NCBI RefSeq assembly: GCF_000234665.1
Contig: NC_018333.1
Coordinates: forward strand, 12,501-76,500
Direction of reading: 5' to 3'
DNA length: 64,000 nucleotides
From: Leishmania mexicana MHOM/GT/2001/U1103
Taxonomy: Eukaryota > Euglenozoa > Kinetoplastea > Trypanosomatida > Trypanosomatidae
Below, piece by piece: positions 1 through 10,991 of the stretch. The position numbers and the translations under genes were made by a program. Every line of letters starts with the position of its first letter. The stretch's first letter is position 1. The notes beneath the pieces were generated by a model. The model was not told the origin of the DNA. It was given only the letters and a program-made list of their open reading frames with translations, and ran no database searches.

Positions 1-187
1 GGTCCGCCAAGGCTGCGCAGTATTCAGGGCATTCCTCCTGCTCCATCGATCGTGAGAGCTCCTTGCGGAGCGTGCGCATCATTTCACGGCCGGGCTTCGC
101 CTCGATCGGAGCATCCTGGATCAGCTGATACAACGTGGACTGGTAGAAGCACAGATCCCCCTCGGACAACGAGGAAAGACGGTGCAT
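1..187 (-). CDS. hypothetical protein, N-terminal part (runs off left edge)
   Basis: The minus strand reads open from an ATG at 187 to the window edge, giving the first 62 residues (begins MHRLSSLSEGDLCFYQSTLY). A pyrimidine tract followed by AG at 225-224 leaves a 36-nt 5'UTR and supports this start. The visible part is acidic and probably helical, with no motif I recognise and no signal peptide. The function is unknown and the remaining gene lies outside the window. Confidence 0.6.
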   Translation of the reverse strand, partial: MHRLSSLSEGDLCFYQSTLYQLIQDAPIEAKPGREMMRTLRKELSRSMEQEECPEYCAALAD

Positions 188-1385
188 GGCCACCGATAAT
201 TTCGCCAATGTCCTCCGCGCCCGCTCAGTAAAACAGAGCGAGAAAACAAAGGAGGAAAGACGGCGGCGCACACGTGTGTGTATATGGATGCTGGGTCAGC
301 TGTTTCTCTCTTTCGCTTGGGCGCGTAGGCTGCGCACCAGTGCCTGTGTATGAGTGCGCGGGTGTACGTCCTCTTGTGGAAAGCACAAGGCGGAGGAGGC
401 GAGACGCACAGGCACGCAAGCACAGTGGTACAGAGAGATGTGGAAAAGATCGAGGCGAGCACGAAACGAGCGCAACAACGACGCACGCGTGTGGTGAACA
501 CAGCGGAGCGACGCGGTAGATAGGAAGAGAGAGGAGGGAAAGCAATGCAGCTGGGGAAAGAGGGAACAGTGGGGAAAGAGAGGCGGTTGGGGGAGAGTGC
601 GTGGGCGTCAAGGCGCGCAGCACGGAGCACAAGGCGCAATAGAAAAACTGGGAGAGAGAAGGAAAAGAATGTGGATGACGCCGATGGGGAAAGTAGAAAA
701 AGGGAAGCACAGAGAGGCACAGCGGAAAGGCGAAGGCGTAGGCGTGTAAAGGGCACGGTGCCCAGTCAAAACAGAAGAAGACGGTGGACGCGGACAATCT
801 GCTCCTTTCAAATAGCTTCTCCGTTGCGTGCCCCATGGTGGGGGCAGAGAGATGCGAGATCACGGAAGAAACGGAGGAGGGAGGACGACATGCAGGGCAA
901 CGCAAGGGGAACGCCAACGGCGTGTGTGGGCAGTGTAAAAGAGAGAGGAGGGGGTGCGAGGCGGAAAAGGAGAGACATCGATGAGGAGTGGCAGGATTAG
1001 CCGGAATGGCAAAGGCACCCGCCCTGGGGACGAGCGAGTGCGCATGCCCAATCACAGAAACTCCGCACAGAGGTGGAGTTCGGCGACGGTGGAGAGCTGG
1101 ACCAAGGGCGATCAATGGGAAACGGAAGAAACGCGCCCCAGCAAAGCACCCTTTATCCATTTCCCCCGTGCACATGTGGCTGCAATGGGCGTCTGCTGGC
1201 AGAATCGGCTCCGACTTTCCGTCGGCCACACATGTCTCTCTCACTTCGTGTCTGCGCGCAACCGTAGCTTCTCTTATGCAATGAGGGCGAGGGGTTTCTT
1301 CTCGGGTTTACGGCACGAACAAACGATCACCTTGAATAGTGCAGCCAGCGCACACCCGATTGCAGACGTGCATCTTCCCCCCAAA
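188..1385. other. intergenic/UTR, no gene seen
   Basis: This stretch is purine-rich on the plus strand and so pyrimidine-rich in the transcript. The open frames here are low-complexity and Arg- or Ser/Pro-rich and look non-coding. It should hold the acceptor for the left-edge gene and the 3'UTR of the gene at 1386. Confidence 0.6.
224..262 (-). promoter_or_regulatory. spliced-leader acceptor: pyrimidine tract and AG
   Basis: Read on the minus strand this is a T/C-rich run ending in ACTGAG, with the AG at 225-224. It lies 36 nt upstream of the ATG at 187. This is the usual trypanosomatid trans-splicing arrangement. The exact acceptor is inferred from sequence only. Confidence 0.45.
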
Positions 1386-2108
1386 CTACTCACTCAGCTT
1401 CGGACTACCCTCCGCTGCTGCCTCCGGCAGCGCAGTAGCGTCGCGGGCGTCGCTCATCTCGTACCACCACATAAAGTTCACCTTGCCGTTCAAGTCAGTG
1501 TACGGCAGGTAGTCCATCTCCATCCGCTGAAACTTTCGGATATGGGTGGTGGTGTCGGTCACCTGCTCCGACAGCAGACGCAAGTGCTCCCGCTTCGTGT
1601 CCTCATTCATCTCTCGGAAGCTCTCCGAGTATGCCGACGTCTCCGTCGCTGACGCGCCGCGCAGACCTGAGTACAAATCCTGCGCTTCTGCCCGCGCGCC
1701 CACCAGCGCACGCACCTCCTCGAACCTCTCACGCGTCAAGTGGCACACCCAACGGTCTGTCACGGCGTCTTTCTCGAACGAGACAAACCCCTCCGCGCGG
1801 GCCTGCTGCAGGACATCGCGCAGGTGTCGCTTGCTGTCCAGCACAATCTGAGGATCGTTCAGGCAGTGCTCCCATAGAGATCCCACCTCACAAGGTTGGT
1901 TGCGGTACAGCACGGACAGCAGAAAGTCGCGCGGAATCTTGCCCGTATCCCGTGGCATGGTCTTCGCCTTGAAGCGCTGCTCATTTGTGAAGTTAAAGTT
2001 CTGTGCCACTTCCTGCACTGGCCAGTTCTTCATCCGTGCCGCATTGTATCGGGAGCCATGCGGCGTGTGTACTCCCGCTTGAAACAGCCGAGCGAAGCAG
2101 CGCTGCAT
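1386..2108 (-). CDS. putative mitochondrial protein, unknown function
   Basis: The protein is 240 aa from an ATG at 2108. The first 25 residues (MQRCFARLFQ...) are basic, lack acidic residues and look like a mitochondrial presequence; the next Met is residue 26. The body is soluble and mixed-charge, with a Trp-rich C-terminal patch (NFMWWYEM). Composition and length resemble kinetoplastid-specific mitochondrial ribosome or assembly proteins, but I see no diagnostic domain, so that role is only a guess. No strong pyrimidine tract lies directly upstream, so the start could instead be Met26. Confidence 0.75.
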   Translation of the reverse strand: MQRCFARLFQAGVHTPHGSRYNAARMKNWPVQEVAQNFNFTNEQRFKAKTMPRDTGKIPRDFLLSVLYRNQPCEVGSLWEHCLNDPQIVLDSKRHLRDVLQQARAEGFVSFEKDAVTDRWVCHLTRERFEEVRALVGARAEAQDLYSGLRGASATETSAYSESFREMNEDTKREHLRLLSEQVTDTTTHIRKFQRMEMDYLPYTDLNGKVNFMWWYEMSDARDATALPEAAAEGSPKLSE

Positions 2109-3137
2109 CTCTTCTAGGCTCTTCGCCAGCGTGAAGGTATGTGAGCCTTTCAGCCTCGCGTCCGCGTGTCTCTCCCTCTCTTGCTGATTTGAGAGACCCT
2201 GTCGGTCGTCAAACGCGGTGCTCGAAAGTGAGCGGGCAACGTGGGCCTTGGCAAGGAGTCAACGACACGCGCACAGGCACGCACGCACAGGAGCGGCGCT
2301 GCTGGTGCTGGCGACGACGCCGTCGAATGAGACCTGTATGGCGTAAGTGAGAGACAAAGAGAGGTGGCAAGGCAAAGAGAAATGAAGCACAGCGAAGGCG
2401 ATCACAAGGTCAACAAAGCGAAGCGGCTGAGTTTGGGGTGGCCCGAGCGCATGGGAGAAAGAGGGAGAGCGGGAGGCGTGTGTGGAAGGCGACGAACGTA
2501 GCCGTTTTCTCTCTGCATGCATGTGCGCCCATCATGGGCCGCTGCGTCACCCCTACTCTCGTCCGCGGAGTCGCGGTACTTCCTCTTGGCACGAGCATCC
2601 AACGTGTCCACTGCGTTGCCGAGCGCCACTGTTCTGTGCGATGCGCAGGTAGCTGCAGAAGTGCGCTAGCTCGGCCCACCCACCCGCCCTCCCCGCATCT
2701 TCTCACCTCCCCACACACACACACACACAAACACGCACAGGAGGGGGAGTGAACAGGGCGCAAAGAGAGGTGAGCCTCCCAGCATGCGCGTGAACAGAGA
2801 AAAGCATCGTTATCTTCGTTTTCGCTTCTCTTCTTTTTGCTGTAGGGTTGAGGGGGAGAAGGTCGTGCTGTGAACTCCGCTGCATGATGCGTTCTGGGTT
2901 AGGGTGCTAGTGAGCAACGCCTGCAGCCAGCCCGAGAAGCCGTTCTAGCAGAGGAGTCCGGCGTATCTACTCTAGTTGTCGCTGGCACCGTCGCTGGTAG
3001 CCTAAGCAAGAAGGGAGTAAGAAGGTGCGACTGGAGAAGGCGCTTGAGTCGTCCAAGCAGAGCACCGGCAACGCATGCCTATGCAACGCACAAAGAGCGA
3101 CGCGCACTACTGCCACCGTCTCGTCCTTGTTCTTGCT
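2109..3137. other. intergenic/UTR with (CA)n microsatellite
   Basis: There are no convincing open frames. A (CA)n run lies at 2711-2729. A T-rich stretch near 2806-2845 on the plus strand is A-rich in the transcript. The segment probably holds the 3'UTR of the gene at 3138 and the 5' signals of the gene ending at 2108. Confidence 0.6.
2711..2729. repeat. (CA)n microsatellite
   Basis: An uninterrupted CA dinucleotide run in the intergenic stretch. It reads as (TG)n in the transcript. Such runs are common in trypanosomatid UTRs. Confidence 0.8.
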
Positions 3138-4022
3138 TTACAGGGGCTTTTCGCTGTGTCGGTGGAACGGATCGGGTAGGACGCACTGCAGCATGCGCTG
3201 TGTCGCGGGAACGCAGGCCAGGAAGCAGAGAAGGTAGCCAAGGCATTTGAAGAGCACAAAGCCCATCTGGCGATAGTGAACGTGCCCGATGAAGTCGAAC
3301 ACCTCCACGTACGGGTCCACCACCTTGGTGGGGTTGAGCACCATCTTACCTCCCTTGATGCGGCTAAAGCCCGAAGAGAAGCCCAGCATAGGGGTGCCAC
3401 TGAAGTACAAGAAGCTGCCGGTGTTGTCGCCGTGCTCGTCCAGCAGGGAGACCATGGTGAAGTGAAGCAAGAACGGGATGCTGACGTCGATGCCTTTGCC
3501 GAGGTGAATGACGTATGGGATCTGCGAGAAGACCACCCGAGGCGAGATCCATCCCATCTGCACGCGCACGAGCATCTCCAGCTTCATGCCACCGCTTGAC
3601 TCGATGTGGCAGCGGTAACGCACACGGGCCATATTGCCTGCCGCGTCACGGGTGGTAATCTGCGCATTGGGGTTCATGCTGTCCTGCCCACCCATTGTGA
3701 AGTTCGGGTCAATCGAGAGAAAGATACCAGACACGCTGACTGGCCCTTCGAAGCAGTCGGAGCGCGACAGGGTCTTGCGTGTGCCGAAGGCGGGGTGCTC
3801 TGTAGAGATGAGGCGGTGGCGGTTCCTCTGCGAGGGAACTCGAGCCTGCTTCAGACCAAACACCGGGTGTGAGGTGCTCAGAGGGCAGTAGCCTGGCTGC
3901 AGACTCCTGCTCGAAGGGCGATAGCTACTGACGTTGGCCGGATTTACACTGGCAATGTGGTTCACTCGACTCCATGGCGAGGACGGCACCGGACGGCACA
4001 GACGCAGAGCCACGGCGCGCAT
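3138..4022 (-). CDS. hypothetical protein with hydrophobic C-terminal segment
   Basis: The protein is 294 aa from an ATG at 4022. A pyrimidine tract and AG at 4055-4054 leave a 31-nt 5'UTR and support this start. The first ~100 residues are basic and Ser/Pro/Arg-rich, possibly an organelle presequence. The middle (from MGGQDSMNPN) looks like a compact beta-rich domain. Near the C-terminus is one hydrophobic stretch (FVLFKCLGYLLCFLACV) that could be a membrane segment, followed by a short polar tail. I do not recognise the family. A single-pass anchored organellar protein would fit but is inference. An internal start at MGGQD (residue 109) is possible. Confidence 0.75.
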   Translation of the reverse strand: MRAVALRLCRPVPSSPWSRVNHIASVNPANVSSYRPSSRSLQPGYCPLSTSHPVFGLKQARVPSQRNRHRLISTEHPAFGTRKTLSRSDCFEGPVSVSGIFLSIDPNFTMGGQDSMNPNAQITTRDAAGNMARVRYRCHIESSGGMKLEMLVRVQMGWISPRVVFSQIPYVIHLGKGIDVSIPFLLHFTMVSLLDEHGDNTGSFLYFSGTPMLGFSSGFSRIKGGKMVLNPTKVVDPYVEVFDFIGHVHYRQMGFVLFKCLGYLLCFLACVPATQRMLQCVLPDPFHRHSEKPL

Positions 4023-4672
4023 TCATTCGAGGCGTCCAACTTCCGCGCGGTCGCTGAGGGCAAGCGTGAAGAGGAACAGAAAAAAATGCGCACCCGCGGT
4101 GCGTTGGCGCGTAGATGTGTACAAAGCTGCTTCAGGAAGCGGTCGCGTGCCTGTTTGTGCGCGCACTGCGCGGCTGAAGAAGAGAAGCTGTATCTCGCAT
4201 CACGTGCGGTGGTAGTAAGGCGAGGCGCGGCGAGGCGAGGCAAGATGACGAGTGTCACCCGCGCACGCTCTCTTTCAATCACGACTCACATGACGGGAGA
4301 GGTAGGAGTGAAAAGCGTATCACACATAGAGGAGCATGTGCGCGCGAGGTGAAGTAGCATCATGAGGGGCACCATGAGCGCAGAAGATGCACGTTTGCCC
4401 ACACGTCGGTAGATTACAGCCATCAAGAGTATGAAGCAAGTTCTGCTTCTCTCTACGCGTACCTGTCCGCTTTCACGTTTTGTCTTAGTTTGCGGCAGAG
4501 TAGGTTTGCCGCCCGCTGCGGCGACCATGAGCTCTTGTCCTTCAGCCCCTCCCCTCTTCCCCCGCAGCCCTCGACTCAACCGGAGGGGAACATGTTTGTG
4601 AGTCCTGCGTGCAATCGTCCACCTCTTCCACTTCCAGCGCCGATCACGAATGCTTGACTTTCGTTTATGGTT
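4023..4672. other. intergenic/UTR, no gene seen
   Basis: Apart from the acceptor near 4055 for the gene at 3138-4022, no coding-like frame is seen. A GGCGA-type short direct repeat (gcgaggcgcggcgaggcgaggc) lies at 4217-4240. The stretch should include the 3'UTR of the cyclin gene. Confidence 0.55.
4054..4090 (-). promoter_or_regulatory. spliced-leader acceptor: pyrimidine tract and AG
   Basis: On the minus strand a T-run and CTGTTCCTCTTCACGC lead to CCCTCAG, with the AG at 4055-4054. This is 31 nt before the ATG at 4022. It is a good candidate trans-splice site, seen in sequence only. Confidence 0.5.
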
Positions 4673-5935
4673 TTAGGACAGTCTGCGATCAAAGCAGTAG
4701 CACAGCGTGTCGCGGAAGTTCTCAGGTGGGCGCGGCAGACCTTTGCCCTCTCGAATGGTGGGCAGGGCTTCCTTATACTTGGAAGTAAGCAGGTCCGCGA
4801 CAGCCAGGCCCTGCGTAGCGGAGATCTCCAGCTTCTTGTGCACGTGCTGCAGGAGGCGCTTGTTCTCGTCCTTGTCTGGCGACACAAGACACAGCGCGAG
4901 CCCCATTACGCCAAAGGCAGTCACATAGCTGTACAAGCGAAGAAACTCCACGTGCGTCACCACCTCCTGAGTGAGGATGTCGCACAAGTCTAGAAAGCCC
5001 GAGTTGATGGAGCGCAGGATGACGTATGAGCCGCGCTCTGCAAACGTCGAGGTGATCTGGCTGCTCGAGGAGCACAGGAAGAGGCGACGACAGCCCTTGC
5101 CATCCAATGGGAGGTTCCCCACCACCGTCGTGAGCGGCAGGCGCTCCGCCAGCAGGAAGCAACTACCAAAGAGCTGAAAGACAGACGTCGAGGTGTTGTA
5201 GAGCAAGTTCGAGGCGGAGAAAAGCTGATCGAGGCAGTTCTGCAGAGACAACTGCGAGTCCAGGACAAGGCTGACCCAGGTGCGGCCCTCGTTTGCGTCC
5301 AGCACGAGGACGTCGACCGAAACAACGGGTGGCACATTCTCCTCCGGCTGCGAGTCGATCAGGGCAGGATCATTGATGAGGTGCAGCTGCAGATAGAGGT
5401 GGTTCACCACCGTGGTGTGGGGTAGGTACCACTTGTAGAAGCTCAAGATAGCCTCCTCCATGGCTAGAACGTGCTCCTTAGAGTAGGCCCCGTCGCACAC
5501 GTCCACTATCTTGCGCAGACTCGGCAAGTCTGCGTCCATCTCCTCAAACTTGGCTGCAATCCACAGGGCCGTGACAGCGGCCAACTGGCACTTTTGCAGC
5601 TCGAGCTGGTTCAGGTTGCCGACAATGTACGAGTCAGCCAGTTGGACAGCGAGGCACAGGGTGGTGCTTCGCAGGTTGAACGCACCGCACACGTCTCGCA
5701 GCCAGCGCGTGATGATGCGGCGGTTCTTATAGTTGTAGATGGTTCCCTTCAACACGCTGATGTCGGACAGCGGTTTCACGTCCTTCTGCTTCATCTTGTT
5801 GAAGATCGTCTTTGGATCCTCGTACTCGTCCTTCATACCCGGGTTGGAGCGAAAGTCCATCGCACCGGCGGGGCCGAAGAGGCGGCTGACGGAGTCGGAA
5901 CTGACCGTCGTCACAATCGCGAGATCGGTTGACAT
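4673..5935 (-). CDS. cyclin
   Basis: The protein is 420 aa from the ATG at 5935. An upstream in-frame extension is dismissed because an AG after a pyrimidine tract lies at 5987-5986, just upstream of this ATG. Residues ~70-172 form a cyclin box: NRRIITRWLRDVC stands where canonical cyclins have the MRxILVDWL helix, and AAKFEE (~residues 127-132) holds the conserved Lys/Glu pair that contacts the CDK. The C-terminal ~250 residues may contain a second, weaker cyclin fold. Cyclins activate Cdc2-related kinases (CRKs). Trypanosomatids have about ten, and I cannot assign a number. The N-terminal ~65 residues lack a clear destruction box. Confidence 0.88.
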   Translation of the reverse strand: MSTDLAIVTTVSSDSVSRLFGPAGAMDFRSNPGMKDEYEDPKTIFNKMKQKDVKPLSDISVLKGTIYNYKNRRIITRWLRDVCGAFNLRSTTLCLAVQLADSYIVGNLNQLELQKCQLAAVTALWIAAKFEEMDADLPSLRKIVDVCDGAYSKEHVLAMEEAILSFYKWYLPHTTVVNHLYLQLHLINDPALIDSQPEENVPPVVSVDVLVLDANEGRTWVSLVLDSQLSLQNCLDQLFSASNLLYNTSTSVFQLFGSCFLLAERLPLTTVVGNLPLDGKGCRRLFLCSSSSQITSTFAERGSYVILRSINSGFLDLCDILTQEVVTHVEFLRLYSYVTAFGVMGLALCLVSPDKDENKRLLQHVHKKLEISATQGLAVADLLTSKYKEALPTIREGKGLPRPPENFRDTLCYCFDRRLS

Positions 5936-5985
5936 CGTGCACGTAATTGCCCTCCACGAGCGCTGCCTTTGTTGCCCGTGCGTAT

Positions 5986-6010
5986 CTGGGTAGGGGTGAA
6001 GGGAGGAAAA
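5986..6010 (-). promoter_or_regulatory. spliced-leader acceptor for the cyclin mRNA
   Basis: The minus strand reads CCTCCCTTCACCCCTACCCAG, with the AG at 5987-5986. This gives a 50-nt 5'UTR before the ATG at 5935 and decides against the upstream in-frame start at 6046. Inferred from sequence. Confidence 0.5.
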
Positions 6011-9000
6011 TAAGAGTGAAGGTCTGCCGCACACAGCCAAGGCCACGGTAACTCGGGAAGCAGTAGAAGGCGTCGGCAGCAGACCCGCATAAAAGACAGC
6101 AGCCGGCTCCTAGTCGCTGCTGCTCCTGTCGGCCGACTGCAGCGACCACACAAGAAGAAACAGAAAAACGCGTGTCGGCGCGGGGTGCGAGGGGGACGAT
6201 GAGGGGCCGGGAGAGAATCAAGGGCAAAAGAGGAACGAAGAGCACCAAACGCACACGGAGAACCGATACGGTGCGAGAAATTCTGCAAAGAAAAAAATTA
6301 GCTCAGCGCGTAAAAAAAGCGACAGACACACCCCAGAGGGGAGAACAGTTGGCGGTAGGCACGCGACGGCGAAGGTCCCACGTAGCAGGCGAATTGGGGT
6401 TGGTGTCAGCTGCAAAAGCCGGAAGAGCTGCGTAGAGAGAGAAACGTTAGTGAAGAAGAGAGGCTGGACGCAGCAATGTGGACGTGCGAGGGGGTGTGAA
6501 GAGAGAACCGAGTGGTGCCGGCTTCAAAGCTGCCGTGTTCATGATACGTAGAGAAAAACAAAGTGCATGCAATCATGACTCAGCGTCGGGGGTGGGATAG
6601 ATGAGCAGAAAGTGAGACAGAGAAGAGCGAAGTCAGTGGCAGGAAGAAGAGGCAGGGACGGACGTGAGATAGAGTGGGGTGGGTGAGTGTTGTGAAAGAT
6701 TGGACTTCACGGTGAGGTAGTATGCTTGGCAACCCACATATGTTCGGCAGGCTTGCAGACACGAAGGCCGCGCCCGCTACAGTGCCCGAGCGGAGAGCGT
6801 AAGGGGGGAAGGTGGAGAGCACCCTCTGACAAGAGAGAGACCCAGAAAGTCATGCAAACCGCTACACCAGATACATCGCTACCTTCGCTGTTAGCAGCAC
6901 TATTCTTCATTCCGCTTCGCCGGTATTCGCGGATGCTCGACTCGCGCGTGCGTGATCATGTGTGCCAATGGAGGCGAAGGAGTGACAATGGCGGCGGTTC
7001 ACAGGGATAAGAAAGCCCACATTCGCAGACGTCCCGAAACAAATACCGCCGCATGCACGCACACGCACTGGCGAAGCGCAACCGCCGCTGGGGCGAGAAG
7101 AGACCGGAAAAATAAGCGAGAGAGAGTGGTGCCGACGACATGTGCAATTCAATGATACAAGAGGGGGTGGAAAGGAGGGAAGGCTGTGCGTGGCACCCTG
7201 CAGCGCAGGGGTTCGTCCCCGGCGCCCGTGCACGAGGCGCGATGAGGTGGATTTCGCGGCAGTGCTCACGCTCCTGTGAGGTGACGCGCTTGATGGAAAA
7301 GTGAGGGAGTGGCGTGCAAGGAAGAGGGGGGTACGCCCACAGGGATGCGGGCGTTTCACCGCGCATGTGCGTCCCTTTCACGTGCAAAGCAGGCGTGTCC
7401 ACTTTTGCTTAGGTGGTGACAGCAGCGGGAAGCAGCAGCTACTGAGGGCTTGTCGTTGGCGTGGGGGCTGCATGCGAGAGGCAGCGCGAGAGCAAGAGAG
7501 GAGGCAGAAGCCGCTTTGCGCCGTACCCGCGGCATCCTTCAGGTGCACAGAGGTGATGGCCTACCTCTCGATGGAGCATCTTCGACGCTGGCGCCGTCGC
7601 CTCGCTTGGCGACGGAGTCAGAGTGGAGCTCGGATACATGCACCATCTTTCTCCTTCGCGTTAATGGTGCTCATGCTAAGAGGGAAGTGGTGCGAAACGG
7701 TGGTGGAGGGGGTGCAAGGAACGCAACCAGTCGTCTTTCCGCCTTACCTTCCCTGACAGCGACAGGCGTTTTACAAGCGATTTAAAAAAACGTTGAAGAC
7801 AAAGAAACACGCGAAACGCCGAGATGGCGCCTAAAGCGAGTCACACGGCAGACATTCAAAGATGAACTGAAGGCAACACGAGCGACGTTGCTGGCAGTGA
7901 GTCGTCGCAAGGAGTGCAGATAAGAGACAAGAACGAATGAAGTCACGGATTTTATGAGACACGGCGCGCGCAAGGCGGTGTGTGTGTGTGGGTGGGTGGG
8001 TAGGTGGGAGGTGCGCCCGTGAGGGCCTGCGAATGTTCTTCCATGAAAGCCTATATGTGTGGCTTTATGGGTATGGGTGCGTGTGAGCAGACCGTGCGGT
8101 TCGTGAAGTGCGCCATCGCCAGCTCTTCGCATGCCGCCGCCTTATAAAGTATGCGTGTGCGTGCACGCTGGCGTAATCTCTTGCGTTGCTTCTCACGCCC
8201 CCAACAACGTGGACCCTTCACCGCGCGTGAAAAGCGGTGCCGTGAGGTTGCGTGTGCGGCGGAGAGACATGGAATGGCTAGGCGTGGATCGTGGCGCTGC
8301 CACATAAGGTCTGCCGTGCTATAGAATGCCCATACGCACCCGCATCGGCCACCCTCCAAGCAAGAATAACAAGAGCGGAGACACGTAAAGAACAAGATGT
8401 GCTGCCCCGGCACATCACACGCTCCACGTATGTTTAATGCGTGTCCTTTACGACAGCTGCCGCTCAACTCAGGAAAGATGCGCGTATCGAAGCATCACCA
8501 CATTGCACCGGATGAGACAGCGGCAGCCGCGACAGGGCTGACGTGCAGAAGTGCAAAGAAGAAAAGCACAGGCTGAAGGAAAAAACAGGGCAAAAGAAAA
8601 GGAGACCAGAAGAACCCCGGCGCCGCTTGTGCCGCCTCCTGCAAGGATGGCATTCACGGCGGAAGGCGAGTGCATGGTGGGGGGAGCGTCCACATGGCAC
8701 CGGCCCCCATCACCACCACCTCATCAACGCACTTGCCACCAATACAGTGCTCAGTTGAAAACCGGCTGAGAAAGAGAAGGCGCACAAGCAGTGGGGGAGC
8801 CAAAGGCCGAACCTACGCAGAAACGATATACACATACACGTATATATACCGTGGATGGAAAGTCAAGAGAAGGTGAGAAGAAAAGGGAAGCGGAAGGTGT
8901 GGGGGGCGCTTGCGGGCCGTAGCATGGCGCTGACACGTCGGAGTGGCGCACCACGCGAGAAAAAGCTGCTCCTTCGCCCTTACGTGTGCGACCAGAGAAA

Positions 9001-9351
9001 GAAGGCATCAGATAGGTGTCAATCAGCCCACTGTACTCTACGAATCACCTCTCGTTCTCTCTCCGGCTCTATCCCCTGCCCGCTCGAATCAGTCCCAGAA
9101 GGTGCACATCAATGCTCACCCGTCAAGATCGTGCTTTTTGCGAACGCCTGCACACCCCTCACGTCCGCAAGGAGAGGGAGGTGGGAGTGGCTCGTGTGCG
9201 GCACTGATTCGCCGTGTACCATTGTGAGTCGCACCAATCTTGCAGATTGTAAGAGGGGGGAAGAGCGCAGCCCGCATGCCACAGAACTGCTGCTGCGCAG
9301 TGTGGATACGTAAAACGACACACCCACACGCGCGAGCGTTCGTCTGCCTGA

Positions 9352-9368
9352 GTGTGTGTGTGTGTGTG
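9352..9368. repeat. (TG)n microsatellite
   Basis: A run of TG dinucleotides in the gene-free stretch, (CA)n in the transcript. Confidence 0.7.
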
Positions 9369-10991
9369 GCTGCTCCGCTTGCTGTTTGCCGCGTCGTGGA
9401 GAGAGGTGGTGGCGCTCCTGGTCCGCCCCACCGCGCTGCAGTTGTCCAAGAGGCAGGCGAGGCCGAGAATGAGGGGGCACTGGGATGTCCGCTTGGAAGC
9501 ACTGGTTTTGCGCGTCCTCTTCCTCTGGCCTTCACTCGTCACGCCTCATAGAGCCTTTCGAGGACGGGTCGTGGCGCGGGTACGCGCAGGCGTCACTGGT
9601 AAGAAAGCGGAGCAAGGGGCAAGGGAGGTGAAGTCTGCCGCCGCCGCGCCCTCCATCACGATGTCCTTCGCCCTCGTCGGGTCCACTTGAGTGTTGTTGC
9701 TTTGTTTTCATATCAAATCCGTCCATACACGCCTGCTAATGTTGAGACACACACGCACACTCGCGAATATACCCACACGTGCGCGAGGGCTGAGGCGGGT
9801 GTGCGACGGCAGTGGTGCGATCGCCCACGTCAAGCTCGCTTGGATTGTGGTGGGTAGGAGGGACACGACTGCGCCGTGAGAAGAGGAGCAGGGCGTGGCG
9901 GAAGAGCCGGACTGGCACACTGGAGACAAAGACTGTCCTCACGCCGTCTGGCGGTGTGTCTACGAGAAACCGGGAGCAGCAGCGCTCTTTCATCACACGC
10001 GCCAGCTCTGCGGGTGCACAGAAACGAGACGACACCGTGCCGCCTCCATCAGCGAAGCGCACGCCACCAGCCTGCGCCACCCTCGTCACCCATCCGCCCA
10101 GCCTCAACGACGAAAAACTAACGAGGGGGGCCAAAGCCGGAGAGAGTCGTGACTGGCGGGAAAACTATACGTGCAAGTCACTCTACGGAGGAAAGGGAAC
10201 AGATCAACGGCTGCCTGGTGTGAAGACATCGATCCGCATGCAATCCTTCCACTTCACGCGTATTTCGACCCTCTGGTGCCCTCGAATCGACCTCAATTGC
10301 CTTCGCCGATCAGACGATTGTCTTTCGAGAACGTGGACTACGCAGTCCACCCGCCACCGTCTCTTCACGTCCAGCGCTCCCTTCCCCTCGTCATGTATTC
10401 GGCGACGCGTGATTCGACACGCAACAGCACGCTCCACCACCCACCTGCAACTGAGAGAAGACCGTGGGGAGCAAACACTGCCTTCTTCACTTTGCTCAGC
10501 CGACGTCACGGGAGCGCGCAACACCGACGCTGCCCCTTTGCCGCACCGCCTTCGGCCATCCAGTGGTGATGGCGCGCGCGTATGCGTGCGTGCGTGCGTG
10601 CGTGGCCGAGAACATACAAAACAGAAAAAACAAGGCATGCATCCACCCTTCTCTCTCTTTTATAGGAGAAGCGAGGCGGTCCTTTGAACGGCCGTCTCGC
10701 GATCCGGGAGAAAGAGGGGATGAGAGGGTTGGGAGCAACAAGGCGGACGGCACCCGGCCGCAGCCGTCACTCTTCCCTTTCCTGTGCCGTCGCCCCCTGC
10801 CCAAGTTAGAAGAACAACTGCTCTCCTGCAGCTGAAGCAAGATAGAGAAAGAGAGCGAAGGCGCCGTGATGAAGGGCGGTGGCGGTGAAGCGCGTTTTCT
10901 AGCACCGCCAGTCTCGACTTGCGGTTCTACTCTCGCCCCGCTCCTTGGACGCCACTTTTTTTTATGCCGCTCCCTCACTGTCCGTCGTCCT

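Larger units (their letters stand above)
5936..10991. other. 5-kb gene-free stretch, probable long 3'UTR
   Basis: This is the longest gap in the window. No minus-strand frame has coding-like composition; the longest (8051-8467 and 10204-10638) are Cys/Arg/Ser-rich with no domain. Short TG/CA runs occur near 7979-7990 and 9352-9368. By position most of it would be the 3'UTR of the Arg-rich protein gene at 10992-11678. An unrecognised non-coding RNA or unannotated small genes cannot be excluded. Confidence 0.5.

Noticed and set aside
225..1652. Several long plus- and minus-strand frames near the left edge
   Set aside because: They are Ser/Pro/Cys- or Arg-rich with no domain, arise from strand-biased purine/pyrimidine UTR sequence, and have no codon-like character.
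8051..8467. 138-codon minus-strand frame in the 5-kb gap
   Set aside because: Cys/Arg/Ser composition without any motif; no good splice signal with it. Probably chance in GC-rich UTR.
9812..10687. 291-codon plus-strand frame
   Set aside because: On the strand opposite all real genes, Arg/Ser/Thr-rich throughout, ends in repeats of VCVRACVRG from a TGCG repeat.
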